Source: JANQSS01 sp965249735 (GTDB taxonomy: Bacteria > Bacteroidota > Bacteroidia > Chitinophagales > Saprospiraceae). Taken from it: a stretch of 64,000 bases of DNA. Shown one piece after another: positions 27,263-37,048 of the stretch; position 1 is the stretch's first letter; each line of letters opens with the position of its first letter. The translations under genes and the position numbers were made by a program. A model generated the notes under the pieces. It saw only the letters and a program-made list of their open reading frames with translations. It was not told where the DNA came from and ran no database searches. Where the stretch lies: positions 186,001-250,000 of the forward strand of contig CBDFMS010000023.1 in NCBI GenBank assembly GCA_965249735.1, given 5' to 3'.

Positions 27263-28525
27263 TCAAACAACCAGTTCCTTTAATGCGGCTATAAATACAT
27301 CCAACTCGTCCGTCGTTGTAAATACATTGGGTGTAATTCTACATCCATGCACATTTGCGGAATCTATTGCAACGGTAAATATCTTGTACTCTTCCAACAG
27401 TCGTTTAACTAAATCAGCAGGTTTCATACCCTCAATTCCTACATTGGCGATACCACAAGCCCGATGCGATTCAATCGGCGTATTCACAATAATGCCTTTG
27501 AGGTCACGAACTTTTGATGTCCAATACTCCTGTAAAAAGCGCATTCGTGCTTCCTTTCGCTCAGCTCCCAACATATTAAAATAGTCTATGGCATCTTCAA
27601 TGGCAAGATCATGATATACCGGAATAGTCCCTGTATGATTCAATCGGGAAATATCTCCCAGTTCCCGATGATGTTCTGCAAAAATTGGCCACAAACTATC
27701 GATGTGATCATCATGCACATAGAGCAATCCTGTCCCAAGTGGTGCAGCCAACCATTTATGCAAACTCGATCCATAATAATCACATTCCAGGTCCTCAATA
27801 GCAAAATCAAAATGCCCAACACAATGGGCGCCATCAACCATCACCTGCACTCCCCTATTATGTGCCATTTGACATATTTTTTTAACAGGTAATATGTGAC
27901 CGGTAATATTGATCATATGACAGACCATCAACAACTTAGTTTTTGGCGTAATGGCCTCGGCATAGAGCTCAACAATTTCCTCATCCGATGTTGGATGGTT
28001 GGGAACAGATATTATTTTATTGACGACTCCAAAACGATTACTCACTTGTTCAAACATCACACGCATGGCTCCATAATCCTGTTTTGCAAAAACCGCTTCA
28101 TCACCTTTTTCCCAGGACATCCCTTTGATGACCATATCGAGTGATTCAGTCGTATTCCGTGTGATGATGAGATTTTTTGATGAGCAGCCGACCAGATCAG
28201 CCAATTTCTCAGCCATCCGGGCTTTGTTTTCCCATTGTACCGTCCGCATATAATAGGAACCTTCATAGTTGACCATCTGCGCATGCTCGATCATGCTATT
28301 CAATGTTGGTGAAGGGATGATATTATAATACCCGCTTTCCAGGTTGATGTAATCAGGTTTCAGCTTGTAATCCTGTCTTATTTTAATCCAAAAATCTTCA
28401 GTCGCTGATAGGCCTTCCGGTGTTAAGTCTTCGTACTGCTTGATCCATGTATTTAAACTACTGGCTGACAGCGGCGCACTCAAGACAGCAAAACCCAATG
28501 ATCGTATAAAATCTCGCTTTTTCAT
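27263..28525 (-). CDS. Exported PLP-dependent class V aminotransferase-fold enzyme
   Basis: 420 aa. It resembles the isopenicillin-N epimerase/cysteine desulfurase group. The N-terminus MKKRDFIRSLGFAVLSAPLSA looks like a Tat-type signal (K-R instead of R-R). The cofactor pocket shows TRNTTESLD, VDGAHCVGHFD (D231) and SSLHKW with the Schiff-base lysine K257. Substrate unknown. Its last 80 codons were copied to 22949-23188. It is followed, not preceded, by mobile DNA, so its promoter region (28526-28659) is intact. Confidence 0.85.
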   Translation of the reverse strand: MKKRDFIRSLGFAVLSAPLSASSLNTWIKQYEDLTPEGLSATEDFWIKIRQDYKLKPDYINLESGYYNIIPSPTLNSMIEHAQMVNYEGSYYMRTVQWENKARMAEKLADLVGCSSKNLIITRNTTESLDMVIKGMSWEKGDEAVFAKQDYGAMRVMFEQVSNRFGVVNKIISVPNHPTSDEEIVELYAEAITPKTKLLMVCHMINITGHILPVKKICQMAHNRGVQVMVDGAHCVGHFDFAIEDLECDYYGSSLHKWLAAPLGTGLLYVHDDHIDSLWPIFAEHHRELGDISRLNHTGTIPVYHDLAIEDAIDYFNMLGAERKEARMRFLQEYWTSKVRDLKGIIVNTPIESHRACGIANVGIEGMKPADLVKRLLEEYKIFTVAIDSANVHGCRITPNVFTTTDELDVFIAALKELVV

Positions 28526-28659
28526 GCAGATGGTCGTTTGACTAAAGATAAAAGAAATTCAGAAATACTGCAGATAATGACTCAGTCCTTGAATAAATAC
28601 GCTGCTATATTCGATCGTAATATTTAATAAAAATCGGATTTATTGCGAATAGATATTCG

Positions 28660-29409
28660 TCAAATAATAAGTTTTCTCCAAAAGGATCCTAATTTACCAC
28701 GTAATTCCACCGCCTTCTCATAATAATCCTCAGTGGGATCGGATGATATTATATTAAGGATATTAAGAGCCTTATCATGTTGATCAGTCATGACATAGCA
28801 AAGTGCTAAATTCCATTGTGCATTACTGGCATGAATAAATTCCTTATCCGTTGCCGCCACGATGAAACCGGGAATGGCATTTTCATAATTGTCTATTTGA
28901 ATAGATGCATGCGAGGCTATAAATTGAACTTCAGAATATATGCTATTAGTCACATTTACAGCTTGCACTAAGTCAACTACTCGTTTGTAGTCCTTCAGTT
29001 CAAACGCATCCTTGATTTGCTTTAATTGACTGGATTCATTGGTTGTTCTGGTAGCACTCACATTTGTTTCTGTGAATGCATTCAATGCCAATGCCTCATT
29101 GGTATACAATTGATTCGCCCATATCATTGAGAAGCCGATGACAGCCACAATACTGGCAGCCGCCAGCCACCGTCTTGCATTCATTGTTCTTACCACCGCT
29201 GTACCATCGGTTTCCGCAGATGATTTCCGGGATTTGAGTTGTTCATACCCCAATACATAAGATGCCTCCAACGTCATCAAATACGCGTCATATTCCAATT
29301 TCAACTCCTCATTAGTCAACAAATCCTGCTCAAATTGCAAGTTGTCCTTAGCAGACAATCGCTTTTCGTGGTAAGCCTCTATCCTATCGTAATATTTCAA
29401 CTCATCCAT
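28660..29409 (-). CDS. TPR-containing single-pass membrane protein, likely sigma-factor partner
   Basis: 249 aa. The N-terminal cytoplasmic part (about 1-80; YHEKRLSAKDNLQFEQDLLTNEELKLEYDAY) resembles the zinc-less anti-sigma-like region seen in Bacteroidota. One helix (about 80-100, WLAAASIVAVIGFSMIW) follows, then periplasmic TPR-like helices (about 125-245). It starts 1 base after the sigma-factor stop, so the two are almost surely translated together. It probably binds the sigma factor and senses something outside the inner membrane. No ZAS motif is seen. Confidence 0.7.
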   Translation of the reverse strand: MDELKYYDRIEAYHEKRLSAKDNLQFEQDLLTNEELKLEYDAYLMTLEASYVLGYEQLKSRKSSAETDGTAVVRTMNARRWLAAASIVAVIGFSMIWANQLYTNEALALNAFTETNVSATRTTNESSQLKQIKDAFELKDYKRVVDLVQAVNVTNSIYSEVQFIASHASIQIDNYENAIPGFIVAATDKEFIHASNAQWNLALCYVMTDQHDKALNILNIISSDPTEDYYEKAVELRGKLGSFWRKLII

Positions 29410-29410
29410 A

Positions 29411-29998
29411 TCATTGCATTTTGAGTTGTTTTAATTCATCCATCAAGGCCGGGTTATTTTTTAGAAAAATCATTAATTTTTTAAAGCAGGAATGTTTTTG
29501 TTTTCGTGCGGCACCTTCTTTCCGATTTGTTTTCTCACCGATCTCTCTGAACGAATATCCCATGGACCAAAGTCCAAGGATTTCTTTACATATGTCTCCG
29601 ATTTGCTCCAGTACATTCTTTAACATGGTAGCGCGTTCATTCCAAAATAATTGTGTTTCAGGTGATTCTTCCGTTCGCACATCAGGATTGAGGCCTTCTT
29701 TTATTCGATTTAAATGTAATTTTCGATTAAATTGAGTAAGCCATAAGTTCTTACAGATGACCATCAAATAGGCTTTTAAACTCCCTGTCCCACGGTACTT
29801 TCCGGACCTGACGTTCAACATAACATTTCGTATTCCTTCCTGGAGAATATCTTCTGCATCAGATTTATTTCCACCTTTAGTTGTAACAAATACCACTAAT
29901 TGATTCATGATATCCTGATCGAGTTGCAATTCTTCAAGCACACCCCAAAGCATATCTCCGCCTTGATTTATTGAACTTGATAATTGGTCATCTTTCAT
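29411..29998 (-). CDS. ECF-type RNA polymerase sigma factor
   Basis: 195 aa. Region 2 is at about 40-105 (DAEDILQEGIRNVMLNV, GSLKAYLMVICKNLW) and region 4 at about 130-180 (ICKEILGLWSMGYSFREIGEKTNRKEGAARKQKHSCFKKL). The spacing and size fit ECF sigma factors. It is divergently placed to the Cys-rich protein and CHAT genes, 210 bases away, and is therefore a candidate regulator of that pair. Confidence 0.85.
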   Translation of the reverse strand: MKDDQLSSSINQGGDMLWGVLEELQLDQDIMNQLVVFVTTKGGNKSDAEDILQEGIRNVMLNVRSGKYRGTGSLKAYLMVICKNLWLTQFNRKLHLNRIKEGLNPDVRTEESPETQLFWNERATMLKNVLEQIGDICKEILGLWSMGYSFREIGEKTNRKEGAARKQKHSCFKKLMIFLKNNPALMDELKQLKMQ

Positions 29999-30207
29999 TC
30001 GAATTTCTACTTTCAGTCTATTGACAGGTGCAAAACGTTATTTCGAAGCCAAATTAACTCAATTATTCCATTCTTCGCCAAATCAAAATAAAACTACCGG
30101 TAACGTTTCTCAATCCCGAATAGACTAATAAAGGTAAAAGGACCATATTCCGAATAAGAATGATTAGCTTTAAAGCACAACCTGTTAATAACTATTAAAA
30201 GACCATC

Positions 30208-31758
30208 ATGAACGATCAATTGAAACAATTTAGTCGAGCCCCTATTCTCTTCATCTTACTTTTCAGCATCGCTCAGGTTTTCGGCCAGAGTTTGGATCTC
30301 GTTCCAACCGTCATTGAAGGGGACAAAGGATATAACTTTCAAGTAGACGAATTGGCGAAACTCAATTCACTGGATCCTGAATCAGAAATTCAACCCCATT
30401 ACACGACGATGCTATTTTTATCAAGCGGTCATTATCAAATTATTGATGACGTACCTGATGGAGATGTCATGTTGTCCTTTCAGACATTAGGCAAAGAAAT
30501 GGGTGATCAGACTTCATTGAGTACCACTATGATTTATAGTGATCGTTACAACAACCCTCCTCCTCCTCTAGCACCAATCAATAAATCAGTCAGCCCGGCA
30601 ATAATAAATTCCGCGACTGATTTTGGGTCTTTCGCCAATCGCACCAGTGAAATCAACGACGTGTTAATCGAAAGCAATCACGATTTATTAGCTAACAGAC
30701 CAAATGGATACGCTGTGTCCTACAGGCCTGTCGCCGGAGGAAATCTGTATATTTTCTATAATCGAAAAAATACAGAAGCCGGAGCGGTTAAAACAAATAC
30801 ACTGGTCTATGACGGTTTTGAGCAACCCACACAACCTTACTATCTAAATGGCTCGCCCAATAATCAACAAATGTCACCCGGAAATCAAATTGCTTCATTT
30901 AATGTAGATGGTGAATTTAATTCAGTTATAAAATATCATTTAAAAAATGAAGTTCAATTGGGTCGTGACGATATTGAATCCCGATTATTTTTTAGGCTCG
31001 GAAATCAGGAACTAAATGAATCGAAAGATACCTTTGAGATGCTGGCTGTGCTAACTTCATTCAGTTCATCAGCTGAAGCTCCTTCGGACGCGACAGTACC
31101 GGGATTTGACATCGTCAATGAATCTACAAGTTCGTTCAATATAAATGGAGAGACGGTTGTAGGTTTTTATTTATTAAAACAAGCAACATTACTCCCCAAT
31201 GATCCGAATTCTCTAACACGCATCGCATCTTGCCTCTGCAGCGAAAAGCTTGATTCTTCCAAAATCATACATATGACTTATAAGTTCATATTTTGCAACA
31301 AAGCAGATACCTTAGATCCCATTGAAATTGCCCCTGCCACAGAAGCCACAATTACTATAGAAGATCTCTGGAATCGATTCCAGGACTGCTACACCTTAGT
31401 TTCATCAAGTCCTGTGCCTGCTGCGCCTCAGGATGACGGTAGTTTTTTCATGGAAGGTATGAATTTGAAAGATCTGAACCTCACACTAGATACTGCTGAA
31501 AGCTGTGCTGAACTGATTTTCAAGGCATATACAGAACCGGACATCGTTTTAACCAATCATATACCTTTACAAGCTTGTGCAACGTTTGTGGACGGAGAAG
31601 AACCTGTTTGTGCGTTCCACAGCAACGAAGCCGGAGGAATTCCTTGTTCGGATGCGTGTACATTTTGTTCTCCACCTTGTCCCATTCCGCCAATTGCATT
31701 TCCAATCTTTATCCTGGTTATTGCCGTGTTTGCCTATTTCTTTTACAAGCGAAAATGA
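30208..31758 (+). CDS. Exported Cys-rich protein with C-terminal membrane anchor, unknown family
   Basis: 516 aa. A signal peptide ends about AQVFGQ. A long beta-rich extracytoplasmic region follows, with a proline patch (NNPPPPLAPI) near 115. About ten cysteines cluster towards the end (ASCLCSEK, CNKAD, CAFHS, CSDACTFCSPPCP), then one transmembrane helix and KRK. The 3' end overlaps or closely abuts the CHAT gene. No domain is recognised. Its placement with a CHAT protease suggests a substrate, sensor or inhibitor; that is inference. Confidence 0.65.
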   Translation: MNDQLKQFSRAPILFILLFSIAQVFGQSLDLVPTVIEGDKGYNFQVDELAKLNSLDPESEIQPHYTTMLFLSSGHYQIIDDVPDGDVMLSFQTLGKEMGDQTSLSTTMIYSDRYNNPPPPLAPINKSVSPAIINSATDFGSFANRTSEINDVLIESNHDLLANRPNGYAVSYRPVAGGNLYIFYNRKNTEAGAVKTNTLVYDGFEQPTQPYYLNGSPNNQQMSPGNQIASFNVDGEFNSVIKYHLKNEVQLGRDDIESRLFFRLGNQELNESKDTFEMLAVLTSFSSSAEAPSDATVPGFDIVNESTSSFNINGETVVGFYLLKQATLLPNDPNSLTRIASCLCSEKLDSSKIIHMTYKFIFCNKADTLDPIEIAPATEATITIEDLWNRFQDCYTLVSSSPVPAAPQDDGSFFMEGMNLKDLNLTLDTAESCAELIFKAYTEPDIVLTNHIPLQACATFVDGEEPVCAFHSNEAGGIPCSDACTFCSPPCPIPPIAFPIFILVIAVFAYFFYKRK

Positions 31759-31783
31759 TCATTATCAAATCCCAATATTTACT

Positions 31784-34648
31784 ATAAAACAACTCCTCGT
31801 CATATTATCCTTCTTTTTTATCTCATATGCTGCTGACGGACAACATAGTTTGTGTAATAATATCGACAGGTTAACAACTCAAATCGATATTGACAGTCTA
31901 TTACAATTACATGAAAACACATTGTTTGATTCCTGGCAGGAACAGGTGTGCATTAATTTATTTGTTTCACGTTATTTACGGGACGAGATCGGTAGCTGTA
32001 AACAGGCGTTGAAGGCGCTTAATAAAAATATCAATAGGCATAAAATTGAAAACCAAAATTCCGAAGATGGGACCTTACTTGCAAAATTTAATTCGTACTT
32101 AGGTTATTGCCAAGATCAAGAAGAAAATTTTGAATCTGCATTATATCATTATGGATTGGCCAGGGCCCTCTTTCGTGATTCAATAGAATTTGAGCAAAGC
32201 TACCTCGCAATGTATGTTATTACGCCAATCGGAAATATTCATACCCGTCGGGGCGACTATCAAAAGGCCTTGCTTAATTTGACAAAAGCAAATCAAATCC
32301 TTGTTTCACAACAACAATTTTCTTTGGCAGCCGGGCTATTAACAAATATAGGTATAGCCCATAGTTCTATGGGAGAGCACCAGGCTGCACTGGACACGTT
32401 TCTTAGCGCTGAGAGACAAATATCCAATGACAACTTTGCATCAGCGCTTGCAAAATTGAATATAGCCTATGAATACGCCTATCTCAGAAATTATCAAAAA
32501 GGGATCGAATCCATTAACCGGGCGTTGTCCATTATGGATCGGGATAAAAACAACAGAAGAGCCGGTGAATTCCCAATGTTGCAAGCAGAATGTTATTCTT
32601 TAATGGCTACGCTGCATGCCAATCAAAACAAATTTATTGAAGCTGAAGCAAGCATAGAGCTTGCATTAAAAATTACGAATTCCATTGAAGATTCTGAGAG
32701 TAATCGAGAAATCGCAAAAATGCACTCGACAATAGGTGACATTTATTTGTCTCAAGGCAAACCGGAAAAGACATTTGAACATATCAGGCAGGCACTTCAT
32801 GCTTTAATTCCCGAAATCAAAATCAAGGGAAGAGATAATCCATTGGAAACTGATCTTTTCGCAGAAAACACCTTTGCCGAGATTATGGACTTGAAAGCAC
32901 GATCATACTATTATTTATATCAGCAATCAGACAACGCCGAATATCTTAAGGACAACCTTTCATGTTATCAGGTCATGTTTCATATCTGGGACCTGCTCAG
33001 AAAAAAATACAACTACACGTCTTCCCATCGCCATGTTCTGAAACAAAACCGGACACACCTGGAACAAGCACTCCATGTAGTCTTCTTGCTCCGCGAGCAA
33101 GAGTCGAATGAAAACTATGACGACTTGATCATTGATCTGCTTAGATGCGGAAAGAACTTACTTCTCCAGGAATCTTTACAAAAGAAGTATTCCACCAACG
33201 TCGCACACGCAGATAGCATTAAAAAAGCGTTGCAATTAATCAATTATGACATATCAAAGCTGAAGCAAAAACAATTTGATAATTCCAATAAACGAAATCA
33301 AAACCAAACAATAGACTCTTTAGACTTTGCGCTGGACCTGGCCATGGAAAAGAGAAATAATCTCGAGAATCAATTGGTATCATCTCGTGACTCTACCCTA
33401 CCCAAACGAAATACCACATATCAAACCCTGAATGACATTCAGCAAACTATAAACGACGACCAGACATTTATTGATTATTTTCTCGGAGATTCATTATTAT
33501 TCATCTATAGTTTCGATCGCGATAAATCAATCTTTTTACAATCTCCATCCGGCAGCATATGCAGAAAAAGTATAGATACATTACGTTCCGGGTTGCTGGA
33601 TTATGTGAATTTGCCGGGAGCAAAACAATATCGCCAGGAAGATGAGAATGCCTACGAGCAATATCTCTCCGCTGCTCATACCTTATACAATATTCTCATT
33701 GAGCCAATAGGCAGGTTGGAGAAAAAACTCGTCATTATTCCCGATGCTTCGTTGAGCCACGTCCCATTCGAAATTTTATTAAAATCAAAGCACCGGTCAA
33801 CAGATAAAACCAAATCACTTGCCTATCTGCTCCGTGATCATACAGTGTCTTACCAATACTCCAGGGAAATAATTGATTTGCCTGACGAAAAGCAAATAAA
33901 ATTTCTGGGTTTCGCACCTGAATTTGCCTTGTCTGATCAGCCAATAGCCTACGCCGGTGATTTCAGAAGAAATTATTTAGGGCCGCTTCCCTGGGCAGCG
34001 GAAGAAGTTCAGCGTATCGCCAACTTAATAAACGGTACTGTATTGATCGGAAATGAAGCCAATCTGAATAATTTCTTTAAAACTGCCGGTGATTATCAAA
34101 TATTACATCTAGCCACCCATTCAAAAATAGAAGATCTGAATAGTGATTTCTCGTATCTGGCCTTTGCCGATTCACTCCGGGGAACATCAAAGTTATACCT
34201 CAATGATTTGTCATATCAGAATATTCAATCCACCATGGTTGTCCTTAGCGCCTGTGAAACCGGGCTGGGAGAATTGCATGAGGGTGATGGTGTGGCATCA
34301 CTTGCGCGCGGCTTTACCGAAGCAGGAGCCCGGAGTATTATCACCTCGCTTTGGCAGGTAAATGACAAGGCCACCTCCAACATTATGGTTTCATTTTATA
34401 AGAATCTTAAACGAGGCAACACCAAAGATGATGCGCTTCGACAAGCAAAATTGGATTATGTGGATAATCAAGTCGAAAATAAGCTGGCACATCCATTTTA
34501 TTGGGCCGGTTTTATTGCGATTGGAGACATGGATTCTATCTCATTCAATGGGCATGACGATCTTGATGTACTCCACTTTCTTCTATTCACCGTTTTACTT
34601 ATTCTCCTGGTGTTACTCATCCGCTATTTCAATCGGAAAAGAAAATAA
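31784..34648 (+). CDS. TPR-CHAT protease with signal peptide and C-terminal anchor
   Basis: About 954 aa; the frame is open from 31577, but that start would lie deep inside the upstream gene. The best signal peptide (IKQLLVILSFFFISYAADG) begins at an ATA codon at 31784 with no ATG/GTG/TTG at its head, so the start is uncertain. TPR repeats fill about 60-420, then a linker. The CHAT peptidase domain has the catalytic His in LHLATHSK and Cys in LSACETG, with ARGFTEAGARSIITSLW. A terminal helix and RKRK end the protein. CHAT is a caspase-clan protease; here it would face the periplasm. Confidence 0.85.
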   Translation: MKQLLVILSFFFISYAADGQHSLCNNIDRLTTQIDIDSLLQLHENTLFDSWQEQVCINLFVSRYLRDEIGSCKQALKALNKNINRHKIENQNSEDGTLLAKFNSYLGYCQDQEENFESALYHYGLARALFRDSIEFEQSYLAMYVITPIGNIHTRRGDYQKALLNLTKANQILVSQQQFSLAAGLLTNIGIAHSSMGEHQAALDTFLSAERQISNDNFASALAKLNIAYEYAYLRNYQKGIESINRALSIMDRDKNNRRAGEFPMLQAECYSLMATLHANQNKFIEAEASIELALKITNSIEDSESNREIAKMHSTIGDIYLSQGKPEKTFEHIRQALHALIPEIKIKGRDNPLETDLFAENTFAEIMDLKARSYYYLYQQSDNAEYLKDNLSCYQVMFHIWDLLRKKYNYTSSHRHVLKQNRTHLEQALHVVFLLREQESNENYDDLIIDLLRCGKNLLLQESLQKKYSTNVAHADSIKKALQLINYDISKLKQKQFDNSNKRNQNQTIDSLDFALDLAMEKRNNLENQLVSSRDSTLPKRNTTYQTLNDIQQTINDDQTFIDYFLGDSLLFIYSFDRDKSIFLQSPSGSICRKSIDTLRSGLLDYVNLPGAKQYRQEDENAYEQYLSAAHTLYNILIEPIGRLEKKLVIIPDASLSHVPFEILLKSKHRSTDKTKSLAYLLRDHTVSYQYSREIIDLPDEKQIKFLGFAPEFALSDQPIAYAGDFRRNYLGPLPWAAEEVQRIANLINGTVLIGNEANLNNFFKTAGDYQILHLATHSKIEDLNSDFSYLAFADSLRGTSKLYLNDLSYQNIQSTMVVLSACETGLGELHEGDGVASLARGFTEAGARSIITSLWQVNDKATSNIMVSFYKNLKRGNTKDDALRQAKLDYVDNQVENKLAHPFYWAGFIAIGDMDSISFNGHDDLDVLHFLLFTVLLILLVLLIRYFNRKRK

Positions 34649-34649
34649 T

Positions 34650-34683
34650 ATGAATCCTTTTCCTGGATTCATCTATTTTTTAA
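34650..34683 (+). terminator. Intrinsic terminator after the CHAT gene
   Basis: ATGAATCC (34650-34657) and GGATTCAT (34665-34672) form an 8-bp stem with a 7-base loop, followed by CTATTTTTT. It lies directly after the CHAT stop codon (34646-34648) and closes the 30208-34648 transcript. Confidence 0.8.
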
Positions 34684-34774
34684 TAAATAAGTGTTAGAAA
34701 TAATTCTTATCCGTGTCACCGTTTCTCGATTTCGTCGATCAGGAAGAATAATTGAAGAAAACTCAAAATAACAT

Positions 34775-37036
34775 TTACCTGCGTCTAAATATTCTTCGCT
34801 TTCGCTTTGGTTTTAGTTTAAATTTCCGTTTGCGCAAGCGCTCCAATTTAAATTTTCGTTTTGGCTTTGCCTCCAATTGTGGATCTGTATCAACTTTATC
34901 CGGACCACCAAAAAAACAATGCTCACAAATCTTGTCCAGGTTATTTTTTATTTCAGATTCCGGAAATGGTAACTGATCTAAATAAATCAGCTTGTGTTTA
35001 TTTAATTTAATCGTATACATATCGGCAAACATGCATCGCTCATCCGGATCCGTCTTGTGAATTGCAAAATGTCGCATTTCCCGCATCCAGCCCATAGGCT
35101 CACGCTTCGGATGACCAACCTTATGTGTGTAACCTTTAAAGTAGACTCCCCGCGACCATTGCACATATGGCTTATGGCGTTTCAACCGGTCATCCACCGT
35201 AACTTTAATCTCTCCTTTATACAACTCCGCCGTAGACGTTCCAAAGGGCCTGTAGACGCGGCAGCGAACCAAATAATATTCATAGGCTTCCAATTCCTCA
35301 CTTGCGTGCGCAATGGATATCATCCTTGGATTAATCGATTGCCCCAGCTTCGGTTTCTTCAACCGCGTATCTCGCTCTTCGATGAGTATACATTTATCAC
35401 CGGCATATACACTCCAACGTATGCGTACATGCGAATCTGAAGGATGTGAAAAATTGTATTTGTTAATTAAGACAACTTCAATCTCACTTCTGTCTTTCAC
35501 CGGCCAGCGCGTAAATGGGGCATATTTTTTCACCTGAAGTTTTGCGCCTGTCTTTTTGGCATCAGACATACTCACCCACATATCAAATCCATTCGTATCA
35601 ACGACAAAATCCTCAATTGAAATATTAAATGTCGGACCATCCGTCCGTGGTAATTTAAATTTCAATTTTCCTCCAAATTCTCCGATTCGCTTGATCAGAC
35701 CCTTTTCAATCTTTGCCTCTCCTAATTGTTGCTTATTTCCGACCACTGCTTTTAAAATAGCCAATAGAAAACCGGATAGAATAATGGACCCGGGTGCGAG
35801 ACCAAAACCCACACCGGTCATAACAGTAATAAAGTCAACCCACCAGGGTTCATCGATTTCCACACTATGGATTTCAATTTTTAATCCAACGACCTGATAA
35901 TTATTATAGACAAAATTTGTACTTCCATCAACGTAAGTATTTAAAAAACGAAACCGAATATCGAAATCTACAGTTATCCCGTTTCCCCAATCGTAAGTCG
36001 CCTCTCCATGCCCCCGAACAAAGTCATCCAATAACTGAAGTTTGAGCTCATTTATCGTGACTTTAGCAATTTTCGGTTTCTTATATTCTTTGTTCTCGTC
36101 CTTGGCTTTTTTCTTGGCCTTATCAATTTTTTCTTGCTTTACTTCTTCAAACCTGGCCAGAATTTCTTTACTATATTTTTTATTAAAAAGGCTCTGAATG
36201 ATTGTGTTGCTCATGGATGCCGCCAGTGTAGTCCCATGTTTTCCTTTCGCTTTTCGCTTGATTTTAGACCAGGCAGCTTCTGTGTACTGGCCTCCGTATT
36301 CATCATCATACGAACTCCCTGATTCAGATAGCACACGATAAAACCCCTTATCCAGCGGTGTATTGAACAGATCAATTAATCCGGATTTGGTCCCATTTGT
36401 AAGGCCTTCTATATCGATTCCAACAGAAACACTCGACCCAAATTGTTGAACATCGGGAAAACCTACAGGAACGAAACCTGCCGCGCGAATATCGTCCAAT
36501 TGAGGGGGAGATATGCGCCATCCGGTGGTATCCATAAAGGTAACAGCCGCTCCGATCGGCGTTCTAAAATCTTCCTCCATATCAATACCATATGCTGAAG
36601 AAGGGTCGATTCCTTTTAATCGCTTGACTTTGAAATCTTCGAGACTATTTTTCAACATAGACACACCAATCTGAATACTGGTATCTGCATCAAATATTTC
36701 CAATACACCGGACACTTTTAAATCCATTTGGACATCCAGCGTCATAGTTGTTATCTGACTGCTGGTTAATTCGATATTCCCGACTAATCGCAGGTGTACA
36801 GAAATACGATCGTCATTTCTTACTTCGAAATTTAATATTGGTTCCGCCAGGAATAAGTCGTAAGCCAAATATCGTTTTGGAAGTGGATTGCCATTACCGT
36901 CATTTTTATCGGGTAGTTTACGTTTTCCTTCCAGTTTTGCCGGAAATTCCCCATCGGTATAATAAATATGAAGAATACTTTGAGCAAGAGATTGCTTAAT
37001 CCCAATGACGGCAGCGTAGTTTGCGTGATGAGCCAT
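34775..37036 (-). CDS. Large beta-rich protein, possibly TULIP/P47-like
   Basis: 753 aa from the ATG at 37036 (MAHHANYAAVIGIKQSLAQS), preferred over an upstream in-frame start at 37072 that lies in the terminator hairpin. No signal peptide. Alternating beta strands, an N-terminal helix (GIKQSLAQSILHIYY), a Lys-rich coil (about 290-335) and a hydrophobic segment VGFGLAPGSIILSGFLLAILKAVVG recall TULIP lipid-binding proteins such as P47/OrfX; this is a visual impression only. The C-terminal 35 residues are almost all Lys, Arg, Phe and Leu in repeated KRKFKL-type units. Convergent with the CHAT gene. Confidence 0.65.
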   Translation of the reverse strand: MAHHANYAAVIGIKQSLAQSILHIYYTDGEFPAKLEGKRKLPDKNDGNGNPLPKRYLAYDLFLAEPILNFEVRNDDRISVHLRLVGNIELTSSQITTMTLDVQMDLKVSGVLEIFDADTSIQIGVSMLKNSLEDFKVKRLKGIDPSSAYGIDMEEDFRTPIGAAVTFMDTTGWRISPPQLDDIRAAGFVPVGFPDVQQFGSSVSVGIDIEGLTNGTKSGLIDLFNTPLDKGFYRVLSESGSSYDDEYGGQYTEAAWSKIKRKAKGKHGTTLAASMSNTIIQSLFNKKYSKEILARFEEVKQEKIDKAKKKAKDENKEYKKPKIAKVTINELKLQLLDDFVRGHGEATYDWGNGITVDFDIRFRFLNTYVDGSTNFVYNNYQVVGLKIEIHSVEIDEPWWVDFITVMTGVGFGLAPGSIILSGFLLAILKAVVGNKQQLGEAKIEKGLIKRIGEFGGKLKFKLPRTDGPTFNISIEDFVVDTNGFDMWVSMSDAKKTGAKLQVKKYAPFTRWPVKDRSEIEVVLINKYNFSHPSDSHVRIRWSVYAGDKCILIEERDTRLKKPKLGQSINPRMISIAHASEELEAYEYYLVRCRVYRPFGTSTAELYKGEIKVTVDDRLKRHKPYVQWSRGVYFKGYTHKVGHPKREPMGWMREMRHFAIHKTDPDERCMFADMYTIKLNKHKLIYLDQLPFPESEIKNNLDKICEHCFFGGPDKVDTDPQLEAKPKRKFKLERLRKRKFKLKPKRKRRIFRRR

Positions 37037-37048
37037 GGTCTTGAGGTT

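Noticed and set aside
31577..31783. Upstream extension of the CHAT protein by 69 residues
   Set aside because: It would overlap 182 bases of the Cys-rich protein gene and place a Cys/Pro-rich shadow before the signal peptide.
35057..35897. Plus-strand frames of 74-127 codons
   Set aside because: Antisense shadows of the 753-aa protein gene.
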